DNA of 8,105 bases from Deltaproteobacteria bacterium. Lineage in GTDB: Bacteria > Desulfobacterota > Desulfobacteria > Desulfobacterales > UBA11574. Of the stretch, positions 1 through 5,703 are shown one piece after another. The position numbers and the translations under genes were made by a program. The notes under the pieces were generated by a model, which worked only from the letters and a program-made list of their open reading frames with translations, had not been told where the DNA came from and ran no database searches. Numbering within the stretch: the stretch's first letter is position 1; each line of letters begins with the position of its first letter. The stretch covers positions 1 to 8,105 of the forward strand of contig JAFCZV010000103.1 in the NCBI GenBank assembly GCA_019314155.1, in the 5' to 3' direction.

Positions 1-284
1 ATGCCCAAGGGTTAGGAATAGATTTTAAGAAGTCAGGTGATTTCTATGTGGCGAGTTGCCCATTCCATTCAGATTCAAAGTCGTCATTTTATCTACACAC
101 TGCCAGAGGAAAGGTTCGTTTTACCTGTTTCAGCAAGAAGTGTGAAGGCAGTTGGGATATTTTTGACCTTATTCAAGAGATTAAAATATGTGATTTTATC
201 ACGGCAGTAAAACAATTTAGCCAGTATTTGGGTATCAGTGAAGTTATTCTTCCACGAGGGACTATAATCAAGGTCAGTGGATAG
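1..284 (+). CDS. Orphan CHC2 zinc-finger protein, DnaG-primase type (5' partial)
   Basis: The frame is open to the left edge (codons from base 3), so 93 C-terminal residues are visible and the true start is upstream. The GTG at 48 lies inside the domain and is not a credible start. The sequence matches the primase CHC2 zinc-binding fold: a basic 'DFKKSGDFYVASCPFH' segment, then 'FTCFSKKC', then 'WDIFDLI' and a helical tail. Probable zinc ligands, counting the valine codon at 48 as 1, are C4, H7, C27 and C32. The last pair is spaced C-x4-C, where DnaG normally has C-x2-C. The protein stops about 46 residues after the last cysteine, so there is no TOPRIM or helicase-binding domain. In DnaG this finger helps recognise single-stranded template DNA; here a DNA-binding role in replication or regulation of the element is inference. 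The end overlaps the next gene by 8 bp. Confidence 0.72.
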   Translation, partial: AQGLGIDFKKSGDFYVASCPFHSDSKSSFYLHTARGKVRFTCFSKKCEGSWDIFDLIQEIKICDFITAVKQFSQYLGISEVILPRGTIIKVSG

Positions 285-882
285 AAATGAATTGCTGGCT
301 GAGGCATACAAAAATCTTGAATGGGCGTTATTTAGTAAAGGAAAATTTGAAATCAACGGGAGCATTAAAAGAAAAGTGAGATACTTAACAGTACTATACA
401 ACATAGACCCTGAAGACCTTTTACACGATATCTTTGAAACATTTGTGTCGAAAAAACATTACGAGAAGTTCAACCCGGCAAAAGGGAAATTATCAACTTT
501 TATGACCCATTATGCCAATTTGAGCCTGCTGAATATAATAAAAAAGCATAACCGGCTGAATAATAAAAATAAAAAAGTCTCTTTCCCAGACGATCATGAA
601 GACACATTTAGCCAAAAATGGCGATACTCACTATCACATCTGGAAAGATTTGATTTTTCAGACGGACTTGTTGAAAAAAAATCCCCAGAGCAATTGTATC
701 TGGCAAAGGAGTTATATGAAAAAATGGTAGAATTCTTTGAAAAAGACGATCTTGAAGTCCTCCAAGGAGATAGAACTCGAAGTGAAGAAGCAAGTCGCAT
801 AGGCATAGATTATGATACTTATAGAAAGAGATTGTATAGAAAGAGATTAGATTTTCTACGGGGACTGGATAGTAGTGAGTAG
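277..882 (+). CDS. Sigma-70-family-like factor of the element
   Basis: A 201-residue protein with the layout of a small two-domain sigma factor. Residues 44-93 resemble region 2: 'DPEDLLHDIFETFV', then a segment ending 'FNPAKGKLSTFMTHYANLS' and a basic 'IIKKHNR', which corresponds to the core-binding and -10-reading helices. Residues 155-196 resemble region 4: an acidic helix, then 'SEEASRIGIDYDTYRKRLYRKR', which reads as a helix-turn-helix with the usual 'E-A-x-x-x-G-x-x-x-x-T-x-x-x-R' pattern. The linker (about 94-150) is charged and AT-rich. The GTG at 277 overlaps the previous stop, and AAGG at 270-273 is a weak, close Shine-Dalgarno; TTG at 292 is an alternative. The overlap suggests translational coupling with the zinc-finger gene. 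It may direct RNA polymerase to element promoters. A non-sigma HTH regulator with a sigma-like fold remains possible. Confidence 0.65.
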   Translation: MDRNELLAEAYKNLEWALFSKGKFEINGSIKRKVRYLTVLYNIDPEDLLHDIFETFVSKKHYEKFNPAKGKLSTFMTHYANLSLLNIIKKHNRLNNKNKKVSFPDDHEDTFSQKWRYSLSHLERFDFSDGLVEKKSPEQLYLAKELYEKMVEFFEKDDLEVLQGDRTRSEEASRIGIDYDTYRKRLYRKRLDFLRGLDSSE

Positions 883-919
883 TTATCTATTAGTAATTTA
901 TTCTAATTTAATTTTTTAC

Positions 920-948
920 TTGTGAGAATATATCATCACACCTATAGG
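920..948 (+). promoter_or_regulatory. Weak candidate sigma-70 promoter for the excisionase-integrase operon
   Basis: TTGTGA (920-925) and TATAGG (943-948) are separated by 17 bp. Each box matches the consensus at 4 of 6 positions, so this could arise by chance in such AT-rich DNA. The position, upstream of the HTH gene with a dyad across the -35 box and spacer, makes it worth listing. If used, the mRNA would begin near 955 and carry the three hairpins at 1037-1101 as its leader. Confidence 0.25.
921..940. promoter_or_regulatory. Operator-like dyad TGTGA-N10-TCACA
   Basis: Perfect 5-bp inverted arms TGTGA (921-925) and TCACA (936-940) flank a 10-bp AT-rich spacer whose central AATATT-like core (928-933) is also symmetric. 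In all, 8 of 10 half-site positions pair. The 20-bp size suits a dimeric repressor operator. The arms are those of a CRP site, but the spacer is 10 bp rather than 6, so CRP itself is not a good candidate. The site overlaps the weak promoter. Confidence 0.35.
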
Positions 949-1036
949 CTATATTGTACTTTTTTGATAGTCCGGGGACAAAGTATTTTTATTTTATCGA
1001 AATTTTTCTGAAGAGAGTGTCATCTCGTTAAACTAC

Positions 1037-1101
1037 GGGGCTTACCTCTGCCCCACAAGACCGCCCAGAGCGGTATGGACATGCCATTTTTGGCAATTGT
1101 C
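1037..1101 (+). other. Cluster of three short hairpins in the excisionase leader
   Basis: Hairpin 1 pairs GGGGC (1037-1041) with GCCCC (1050-1054). Hairpin 2 pairs ACCGC (1060-1064) with GCGGT (1070-1074) across a 5-base loop. Hairpin 3 pairs GACATGCCA (1078-1086) with TGGCA-AT-TGTC (1091-1101) across a TTTT loop, with a 2-base bulge. They are separated by only 5 and 3 bases and together are richer in G+C than the DNA around them. None is followed by a U-tract, so simple terminators are unlikely. They may form a structured leader RNA, or dyads bound by the excisionase or integrase. Confidence 0.45.
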
Positions 1102-1128
1102 ATATTATGTTGAAAGAGGTACAGTTTC

Positions 1129-1413
1129 ATGGACGAAAAATTATGGGAGAAAGATTTATGGACACAGCAGGAAGTTTCAGATTATTTTAGAGTTGTACCA
1201 GGTACAGTAAAAAATTGGAGAGACCAGGGATTATTATCTTATTGGCAAGCCCCTGGATCAACGAGAGTGTTTTATTTCAGCGACGAAATAAAGGATTTCA
1301 GGGAAAAAAATACAATTCCAAAGAAAGGCGGTGATAGGCAAAATCAAAAAACCGGAATGAAAAGGGCAAAGCCTGTTGTATCAGCCCAAAAAGATAAAGA
1401 TTGGAGGATATAA
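1129..1413 (+). CDS. AlpA/MerR-type HTH protein, probable excisionase or regulator
   Basis: A 94-residue protein whose first 60 residues fit the small winged-helix HTH family (HTH_17, MerR/AlpA/Xis-like): 'WTQQEVSDYFRVVPGTVKNW' is the helix-turn-helix (residues 11-30), 'GLLSYWQAPGSTRVFYF' the wing (34-50), and 'DEIKDF' the closing helix. The C-terminal 30 residues are lysine-rich and probably flexible. The ATG at 1129 has a strong Shine-Dalgarno, AAAGAGG (1113-1119), 9 bases upstream. The stop is one base before the integrase ATG, and the integrase Shine-Dalgarno lies in its last codons, so the two genes are clearly co-translated. Such proteins beside integrases often bend DNA for excision or regulate the operon. 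Which role applies here is inferred from the neighbour. Confidence 0.75.
   Translation: MDEKLWEKDLWTQQEVSDYFRVVPGTVKNWRDQGLLSYWQAPGSTRVFYFSDEIKDFREKNTIPKKGGDRQNQKTGMKRAKPVVSAQKDKDWRI
1403..1407 (+). promoter_or_regulatory. Shine-Dalgarno fixing the integrase start
   Basis: GGAGG (1403-1407) lies 7 bases before the ATG at 1415, inside the last codons of the HTH gene. It selects ATG 1415 over the in-frame TTG at 1376, which would add 13 residues read from the HTH gene's own sequence. Confidence 0.85.
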
Positions 1414-1414
1414 C

Positions 1415-2611
1415 ATGGCGAAAAAAAAGTATCATCATTTATTCAAAAGAGGAAATACCTGGCATTTTCGGAAAGGTCGGGCAAGGATGTCTCTGGAAAC
1501 AACCGTAGCAACCGAAGCGATACGATTGAGAGATAAACTGTTGGAGAATTATCGTATTTATGGTCAGTTCCAGGGTAATTTGAGCACCGACGAGAAGCCC
1601 ACATTTGGGGAAGTAGCCAAAGAGTGGGCTGATATCCACTCCAATAATGTTAAATATACAACTTGGAGAGATTACAGGTCTGCTATGAACACTCATGTTT
1701 TGCCAGCGTTTAAGGATATTCCAATCAAAGATATTCAATATCTCGATGTGGAAAGGTTTAAGGTTGACCTGGATTGTGGTGCCAAAAGGGTCAATAACAT
1801 CCTGGTTCCTATGCGTTCAGTTTTTAATATGGCTCATAAGCACGGCTATATCAGTGAAAACATGATGTTAAAAGTAGATAATCTTTCGGTGGAACAGCCA
1901 GATATTTTCCCGTTCACACACGATGAAGTTGTAATAATTCTGGATGCCGTTGACCCATTTTATAACCCGTATACGGCTGGGCGTTTTTATTCAGGTATGC
2001 GTGCCGGGGAAATCGATGCTTTTGAATGGTCAGATTACAAAGAAACAATGAAGCCATACCCGAAACTCCATATAAACAAGGCATTAGTATATGGTAAGGT
2101 CGGTAAAACCAAGACCAAGAAATCAAAGCGGTATATTGATTGTATAGATTTTGTGGTCAAAGCCCTGGAAAAACAGAAAGGGCTGACTGGTACAAGCAAG
2201 TATATCTTTCTGACCAAGGATGGCGACCGCATGAATCCTGACCATTTTCGTGAAGTGGTCTGGAAACCGGCATTGAAAAAGGCTGGCTTGGAATACAGAC
2301 CCCCGATACAGACGAGGCATACATTCGCAACGATGATGCTGTCCGCTGGCGAGGAAATGGGCTGGGTTCAGAATATGCTGGGACATTCATCTTTACAGAT
2401 GATTTTTACTCGATACTATGCCTGGATGCCGAAAAAGACGCGAAATGATGGTTCGGCTTTTATGGAAGCAGTAAAAGAAAAATCAAACCTTGATGCCCCG
2501 CCAAAAGCCAAGAATAATATGGGTAAGGTTATTGGGTTGTTTGACAAAAACGACACAAAAACGACACACCCAACAAAAAAGGGCTTACACCTGATTGATG
2601 TAAACCCTTGA
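1415..2611 (+). CDS. int: Tyrosine site-specific recombinase (phage-type integrase)
   Basis: At 398 residues this is full length for a phage/island integrase that cuts and rejoins DNA between attP and attB. Residues 1-60 form a basic arm-binding region. Residues 61-150 form the SAM-like core-binding domain ('TFGEVAKEWADIHS', then 'VERFKVDL' and 'RSVFNMAHKHGYI'). Residues 165-350 are the catalytic domain. Catalytic residues are R196 ('GMRAGEI'), the lysine of 'TKTKKSKR' (about 231-239), R301 ('QTRHTFAT'), H324 ('MLGHSS') and the nucleophile, probably Y334 in 'TRYYAWMP'. The usual first histidine of HxxR is isoleucine (298), a variation seen in phage integrases with a 'YQTRHTF' box. The last 30 residues or so are polar and encoded by repeated DNA that also carries the tRNA terminator. 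The start is set by GGAGG at 1403. The gene sits 6 bp from the tRNA-fMet 3' end, which points to that tRNA as target. Confidence 0.93.
   Translation: MAKKKYHHLFKRGNTWHFRKGRARMSLETTVATEAIRLRDKLLENYRIYGQFQGNLSTDEKPTFGEVAKEWADIHSNNVKYTTWRDYRSAMNTHVLPAFKDIPIKDIQYLDVERFKVDLDCGAKRVNNILVPMRSVFNMAHKHGYISENMMLKVDNLSVEQPDIFPFTHDEVVIILDAVDPFYNPYTAGRFYSGMRAGEIDAFEWSDYKETMKPYPKLHINKALVYGKVGKTKTKKSKRYIDCIDFVVKALEKQKGLTGTSKYIFLTKDGDRMNPDHFREVVWKPALKKAGLEYRPPIQTRHTFATMMLSAGEEMGWVQNMLGHSSLQMIFTRYYAWMPKKTRNDGSAFMEAVKEKSNLDAPPKAKNNMGKVIGLFDKNDTKTTHPTKKGLHLIDVNP
2544..2565 (+). repeat. Tandem 11-bp direct repeat, possible integrase arm sites
   Basis: The unit ACAAAAACGAC occurs twice head to tail (2544-2554 and 2555-2565) and a third copy begins (ACA at 2566-2568). 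It lies in the last integrase codons, about 50-75 bp from the tRNA 3' end. Arm-type binding sites for tyrosine integrases are often short direct repeats at such distances from the crossover. It could instead simply encode the polar tail (residues 377-384, around 'NDTKTTH'). Confidence 0.4.
2575..2609 (-). terminator. Rho-independent terminator of tRNA-fMet, inside int
   Basis: Read on the minus strand, just past the tRNA CCA, an 11-bp stem (arms 2609-2599 and 2589-2579) has ten Watson-Crick pairs and one G-U pair, and closes a 9-base loop (2598-2590). A run of six T (2580-2575), two of them in the stem, follows. On the plus strand the G-U pair becomes a C-A mismatch and no U-tract follows, so the signal works for the tRNA direction. 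It lies entirely within the last integrase codons. Confidence 0.85.
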
Positions 2612-2617
2612 TTTTCT

Positions 2618-2694
<77 letters not shown>

Positions 2695-2714
2695 TCAATT
2701 ATTTGGAAACTGTA

Positions 2715-2743
2715 TATATAAGGAGATATGGAAAGTATGTCAA
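2715..2743 (-). promoter_or_regulatory. Sigma-70 promoter of tRNA-fMet
   Basis: On the minus strand a perfect -35 box TTGACA (2743-2738) is followed after exactly 17 bp by TATATA (2720-2715). That is 21 bp before the mature tRNA 5' end, allowing a short leader to be trimmed by RNase P. The -35 box overlaps the stop codon of the DUF167 gene (TGA, 2742-2740). The tRNA may also receive read-through from the upstream operon, since no terminator is visible between them. Confidence 0.88.
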
Positions 2744-3099
2744 GTTGTTTTTGTTAAATTTAACACGGAAGCGATTAAAGACCGTATCCGTTTCTGCTCG
2801 GATCCGCCGGTATTTTTCTCATTGCAGTATCGTAAGAGGAGCCGTTTGGTCCTGCTGCTGTGTCCTGAAATGATTTCAATGGTCGATTTGGGGACTTTGA
2901 GGAATTTCGCCAGATATTGAATGCACATTTTATTGGCGGCACCGTCTACGGGAGGCGCCGTAAGCTTGATCTTGAGAGTGTCCCCATGCTGCCCGGAAAT
3001 CATGTTTTTTGCGGACCGGGGCTGAACGAAGACTTTGAGGACAATTCCCTGGCTGGTTTCCTTTAGAAATTGCATGGTTTGTCTGGATCTTACATACAT
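2740..3099 (-). CDS. DUF167/YggU family protein
   Basis: A small protein of 119 residues, in a family usually near 95-100. Family motifs are clear: 'VFVQPRSAKN' (23-32), 'LKIKLTAPPVDGAANK' (42-57) and 'SGHSSRTKRL' (78-87). The family folds as a compact alpha/beta protein; its biochemical role is not established to my knowledge. The tail after residue 92 is not part of the motif core. The start is uncertain: ATG 3099 and ATG 3075 (residue 9) are both possible, neither has a good Shine-Dalgarno, and the second gives a length closer to the family. It follows hldE by 10 bp, so it is probably co-transcribed and translationally coupled. Its stop codon forms part of the tRNA promoter. Confidence 0.88.
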   Translation of the reverse strand: MYVRSRQTMQFLKETSQGIVLKVFVQPRSAKNMISGQHGDTLKIKLTAPPVDGAANKMCIQYLAKFLKVPKSTIEIISGHSSRTKRLLLRYCNEKNTGGSEQKRIRSLIASVLNLTKTT

Positions 3100-3109
3100 T
3101 AATCCGGTA

Positions 3110-4570
3110 TCAATCCGGCGTGCTGCTTTTGATATTGTTGATGATGCTGGTGGACGAGATGTTTTCTGTCACCGGAATCAGAACCACCCTGCCACCCAGG
3201 GCTTCGACCTGTTCGTGCCCAAAAACTTCCTTAGAGGCGTAGTTGCTCCCCTTGGTTAAAATGTCCGGCTGTACGATTTCAATGAGCTTTTCCAGCTCAT
3301 TGGAGGAAAACACCACAACATAGTCCACCGAGTCCAGAGCGCTCAAGATTCTGACCCGTTCTTCGGCCCGGATGACGGGTCGACCCGACCCTTTCAGTTT
3401 TTTGACCGATTCATCATCATCAATGGCAACGATTAGGATATCACCCATCTGCTTTGACGCAGAAAAGAGGCGGATGTGGCCCGCATGCAAAAGGTCGAAG
3501 CAGCCGTTGGTCAATACCACCTGCTGTCCCTTTTTCTTGAGTTCTTCGACGAGGGCCGGAAGCTCGGATAAAAGTTTGTATTTGGCCGGTCGGCCGGGGT
3601 CATCCGATTTTAAGGCCGGAGCCAGTTCCTGCTTGGAAACAGTTGCAGTGCCGACCTTGCCCACAACGATTCCGGCTGCGGTGTTGGCCACGGCAACGGC
3701 GGTATGGATGGAAGCCCCTGATGCGATGGCAAGCCCAAAGACCGCGAGGACCGTATCGCCGGCGCCGGATACATCGTAAACCTGCCGCGCCTCGGCCCTG
3801 ACCCGGAAAGGTTCCCTGTTTTTATCGAACAGAACCATTCCCTCCTTGCCGCAGGTGATTAAAAGCTTGTCCAGGCCCACGGTCTCAAAAATTTTGTTGG
3901 CCGATTTTTCCAGGGTGAATTCATCGACAATTTCCACGCCCGAGGCCAGGGAGGCTTCTTTTTTGTTCGGGGTGAGCAGGGATGCGCCGGAATATTTCGA
4001 AAAATCGAGTCCTTTGGGATCGACAATACTCATTTTTTGGTGTTTTTGGGCCGAGGCCGTCAGTCTCGACAGCAGTTTTTGAGTAATGAGCCCCTTGCCG
4101 TAGTCGGAAATCAACACCACATCCACTTGGGGTATTTTATCTTCTATGAATCGTGAAATCTTTTCCAGGGTGGCGTCGGATATGCCGGCATCGGTTTCCC
4201 TGTCGATTCTCAACACATGTTGATGTGATGCAATGATCCGGGTCTTCTGGGTGGTGAGCCTGGCAGGTTCTTCAACAATACCTGCGGTATCCACACCGAG
4301 TTCATTGAATTTATCGCGTAAAAGCTGTCCGTTTCTACCGGTACCGATCACCCCGGCCACGGATACTTTTGCCCCCAGGGCAACCGCATTGTTGACAACA
4401 TTGCCTGCACCCCCCAGCGCATACCCCTCGTTTTTGATGGAAACCACCTGGACCGGCGCTTCGGGAGATATACGGTCCACGTCGCCCCAGAGATATTCAT
4501 CGAGCATTAAATCTCCCACAACAAGGAGATGGCATCGGTCAAATTTTGAAATGTCAATCGGCATCGGCAT
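3110..4570 (-). CDS. hldE: Bifunctional heptose-7-phosphate kinase / heptose-1-phosphate adenylyltransferase
   Basis: At 486 residues it has the full length and two-domain layout of HldE (RfaE). It makes ADP-heptose for the lipopolysaccharide inner core: the N-terminal domain phosphorylates D-glycero-D-manno-heptose 7-phosphate at C1, and the C-terminal domain adds AMP from ATP. The kinase is PfkB/ribokinase-like (about 10-320), with 'GGAGNVVNN' (53-61) and the anion-hole/catalytic 'DVSGAGD' (266-272, base D272). The nucleotidyltransferase (about 348-480) has 'LTNGCFDLLHAGH' (353-365, HxGH motif), 'KGSNY' (440-444) and 'ISSTSII' (471-477). GmhB-type phosphatase and epimerase genes are not in the window. 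The start overlaps the thioesterase gene by 17 bp. ATG 4570 and ATG 4564 are both possible and no clear Shine-Dalgarno is seen, so translational coupling is likely. Confidence 0.96.
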   Translation of the reverse strand: MPMPIDISKFDRCHLLVVGDLMLDEYLWGDVDRISPEAPVQVVSIKNEGYALGGAGNVVNNAVALGAKVSVAGVIGTGRNGQLLRDKFNELGVDTAGIVEEPARLTTQKTRIIASHQHVLRIDRETDAGISDATLEKISRFIEDKIPQVDVVLISDYGKGLITQKLLSRLTASAQKHQKMSIVDPKGLDFSKYSGASLLTPNKKEASLASGVEIVDEFTLEKSANKIFETVGLDKLLITCGKEGMVLFDKNREPFRVRAEARQVYDVSGAGDTVLAVFGLAIASGASIHTAVAVANTAAGIVVGKVGTATVSKQELAPALKSDDPGRPAKYKLLSELPALVEELKKKGQQVVLTNGCFDLLHAGHIRLFSASKQMGDILIVAIDDDESVKKLKGSGRPVIRAEERVRILSALDSVDYVVVFSSNELEKLIEIVQPDILTKGSNYASKEVFGHEQVEALGGRVVLIPVTENISSTSIINNIKSSTPD

Positions 4571-4967
4571 TTTTTGAAATAATATCCATTAAAAAATTAG
4601 GCGGTCGCACAAGACGGCTGTCTCGATCCATACATGCATGTTTTGTATATCCGCTGGCAAGCAGTTTTTTGCCGTCTTCGGTGAATATCCGGTAGTCGAA
4701 CTTCATACCCGCTTTGATACGGGGATCAAGGCGCGTTTCGATAAGCAGGATGTCGTCGTACGTAGAAGGTGCGTTAAACTTGCAGTGCACCTCGGACAGC
4801 GGGAGGAAAAACCCCCTCGATTCGATGGAACTGTAAGGGATCCCCAAATGCCTGAACATCTCCGATCGGCCGATTTCGAACCAGCGGAAATAGTTGGCAT
4901 GATAGACATACCCCATTTTATCGGTGTCGCCGTATGTTACCCGGCATGTAGTTTCATGTTTAAGCAT
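4554..4967 (-). CDS. YbgC-type acyl-CoA thioesterase (4HBT hotdog fold)
   Basis: A 137-residue single hotdog domain, the normal length for 4-hydroxybenzoyl-CoA thioesterase/YbgC enzymes that hydrolyse acyl-CoA thioesters in the cytoplasm. The family signature lies at 12-34: 'YGDTDKMGYVYHANYFRWFE', with the expected catalytic aspartate D16 and conserved N25, Y26 and E31. The later 'SGYTKHACMDRDSR' matches the last strand. The substrate cannot be read from sequence. There is no Tol-Pal cluster here, where ybgC often sits, so a role in envelope lipid metabolism is not supported by its neighbours. It starts 19 bp after thrH without a strong Shine-Dalgarno and its end overlaps hldE, so it sits inside an operon. 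Confidence 0.88.
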   Translation of the reverse strand: MLKHETTCRVTYGDTDKMGYVYHANYFRWFEIGRSEMFRHLGIPYSSIESRGFFLPLSEVHCKFNAPSTYDDILLIETRLDPRIKAGMKFDYRIFTEDGKKLLASGYTKHACMDRDSRLVRPPNFLMDIISKNADAD

Positions 4968-4986
4968 GTTTTACTTGTCTTGTTCT

Positions 4987-5601
4987 TTACCCTGAACTGT
5001 TGGACAGTATATTTTCGATGATATCTTTAAGCGATTCGTAGCTGAATGACACCGGAAAGTCCGGATACTCGTTCTTCACGTTATCCGGCGGGTTGAAAAG
5101 GATGCCGTTATCGGCTTCCTTGAGCATGGTAATGTCATTGTAAGAATCGCCCACAGCCATGGTTTTGTAGTTCAGGTTTTTTAAGGAAATCACTGTTTCC
5201 CGCTTGCTGTCTTTCTGGCGCAGAACATATCCTGATATGAAACCGTCAGGCTCTAAGGATAATGTGTGGCAGAAGAGTGTCGGCCACCCGAGTTTTTTCA
5301 TCAAAGGTCCTGCAAACTGATCGAACGTATCAGAGACAACGATAATCTGGGTGTGTGACCGGACCCAGTCCAGAAATTCCACAGCCCCTTCAAGAGGGTC
5401 CATGGTGGCGATAACCGCCGTAATATCGTCTATTTTAAGCCCGTTCTCTTCGAGAATGGCAAGTCGTCTTTTCATCAATACATCATAATCGGATATGTCG
5501 CGTGTGGTCAGGCGAAGCTCTTTAATCCCAGTTTTTTCAGCCACATTAATCCATATTTCCGGAACAAAAACACCTTCCAAGTCGGAACAAACAATATGCA
5601 T
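4987..5601 (-). CDS. thrH: ThrH: phosphoserine phosphatase / homoserine phosphotransferase
   Basis: At 204 residues it closely follows the HAD-family ThrH of Pseudomonas aeruginosa as I recall it, including 'DLEGVFVPEIWINVAEKTGI' (7-26), 'TTRDISDYDVLMKRRL' (32-47) and 'PLEGAVEFLDW' (69-79). HAD motifs: nucleophile D7 with E9 in place of the usual second Asp, 'SDT' (90-92), lysine in 'RQKDSKRE' (128-135), and 'GDSYND' (151-156). Known ThrH can dephosphorylate phosphoserine and pass its phosphate to homoserine, giving O-phosphohomoserine for threonine synthase. It lies directly downstream of hom, which makes homoserine, so use in threonine synthesis fits. GAGG (5609-5606) stands 4 bp before the ATG. 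The roughly 100-bp gap to hom could hold a promoter, but I found no convincing one. Confidence 0.93.
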   Translation of the reverse strand: MHIVCSDLEGVFVPEIWINVAEKTGIKELRLTTRDISDYDVLMKRRLAILEENGLKIDDITAVIATMDPLEGAVEFLDWVRSHTQIIVVSDTFDQFAGPLMKKLGWPTLFCHTLSLEPDGFISGYVLRQKDSKRETVISLKNLNYKTMAVGDSYNDITMLKEADNGILFNPPDNVKNEYPDFPVSFSYESLKDIIENILSNSSG

Positions 5602-5703
5602 TATACCTCACTGTCCTGTTTTAATTCGTTACACCTGAATCGAGCAATTTTTGAAACGCTCAGTTTAGGTTATAGAAACACCCGTCTTGCGAGTTAGGAT
5701 GCG

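Larger units (their letters stand above)
883..1128 (+). other. Regulatory/intergenic stretch before the excisionase gene
   Basis: This 246-bp region has no credible gene on either strand. Its first half (883-1020) is very AT-rich and holds a weak promoter-like pair and an operator-like dyad. Its second half (1037-1101) is locally GC-richer and holds three short hairpins in a row, ending 11 bp before the Shine-Dalgarno of the excisionase-like gene. Control of the excisionase/integrase operon, or recombinase/excisionase binding, are the likeliest roles. I do not recognise a known RNA family. Confidence 0.55.
1..2617 (+). mobile_element. Right end of an integrated element at tRNA-fMet
   Basis: This AT-rich block holds four plus-strand genes: a zinc-finger protein, a sigma-like factor, an excisionase-like HTH protein and a tyrosine integrase. 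It ends 6 bp after the integrase stop, at the 3' end of a tRNA gene. An integrase next to a tRNA 3' end is the classic layout of a prophage, satellite, ICE or genomic island integrated by a tyrosine recombinase. Base composition rises sharply across the tRNA (about 35% G+C in 301-360 against about 55% in 3601-3660). No capsid, conjugation or replication-initiator gene is visible, so the type of element cannot be decided. The left end is outside the window. Confidence 0.78.

Noticed and set aside
93..404. Minus-strand frame of 103 codons across the zinc-finger/sigma overlap
   Set aside because: It runs antisense to two genes with recognisable domains and has no family resemblance of its own.
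889..917. ATTAG/CTAAT hairpin followed by a T-run after the sigma-like gene, as a terminator
   Set aside because: The stem is only 5 bp with a single G-C pair and a 9-base loop, so it is too unstable to claim in such AT-rich DNA.
1376..1414. Integrase start at TTG 1376
   Set aside because: The added residues are read from the HTH gene's coding DNA in another frame, and GGAGG at 1403 clearly selects ATG 1415.
1..2617. CRISPR array, defence module or insertion sequence in the element
   Set aside because: No spaced direct repeats, transposase, nuclease, toxin or antitoxin motif is seen in this part. Cargo genes may lie to the left of the window.
3372..4577. Plus-strand open frames opposite hldE (3372-3779, 3846-4082, 4233-4577)
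   Set aside because: They lie antisense to a well-conserved gene, have no recognisable motif and reflect its codon bias.
5640..5661. GAGC/GCTC inverted repeat between hom and thrH as a terminator
   Set aside because: It has only four paired bases around a 12-base loop and no proper T-run after it.
5602..5703. Promoter for thrH in the hom-thrH gap, from TATAAC on the minus strand (5674-5669)
   Set aside because: The -10-like box is good, but the -35 position 17 bp upstream matches the consensus at only about 3 of 6 bases. Read-through from hom is at least as likely.
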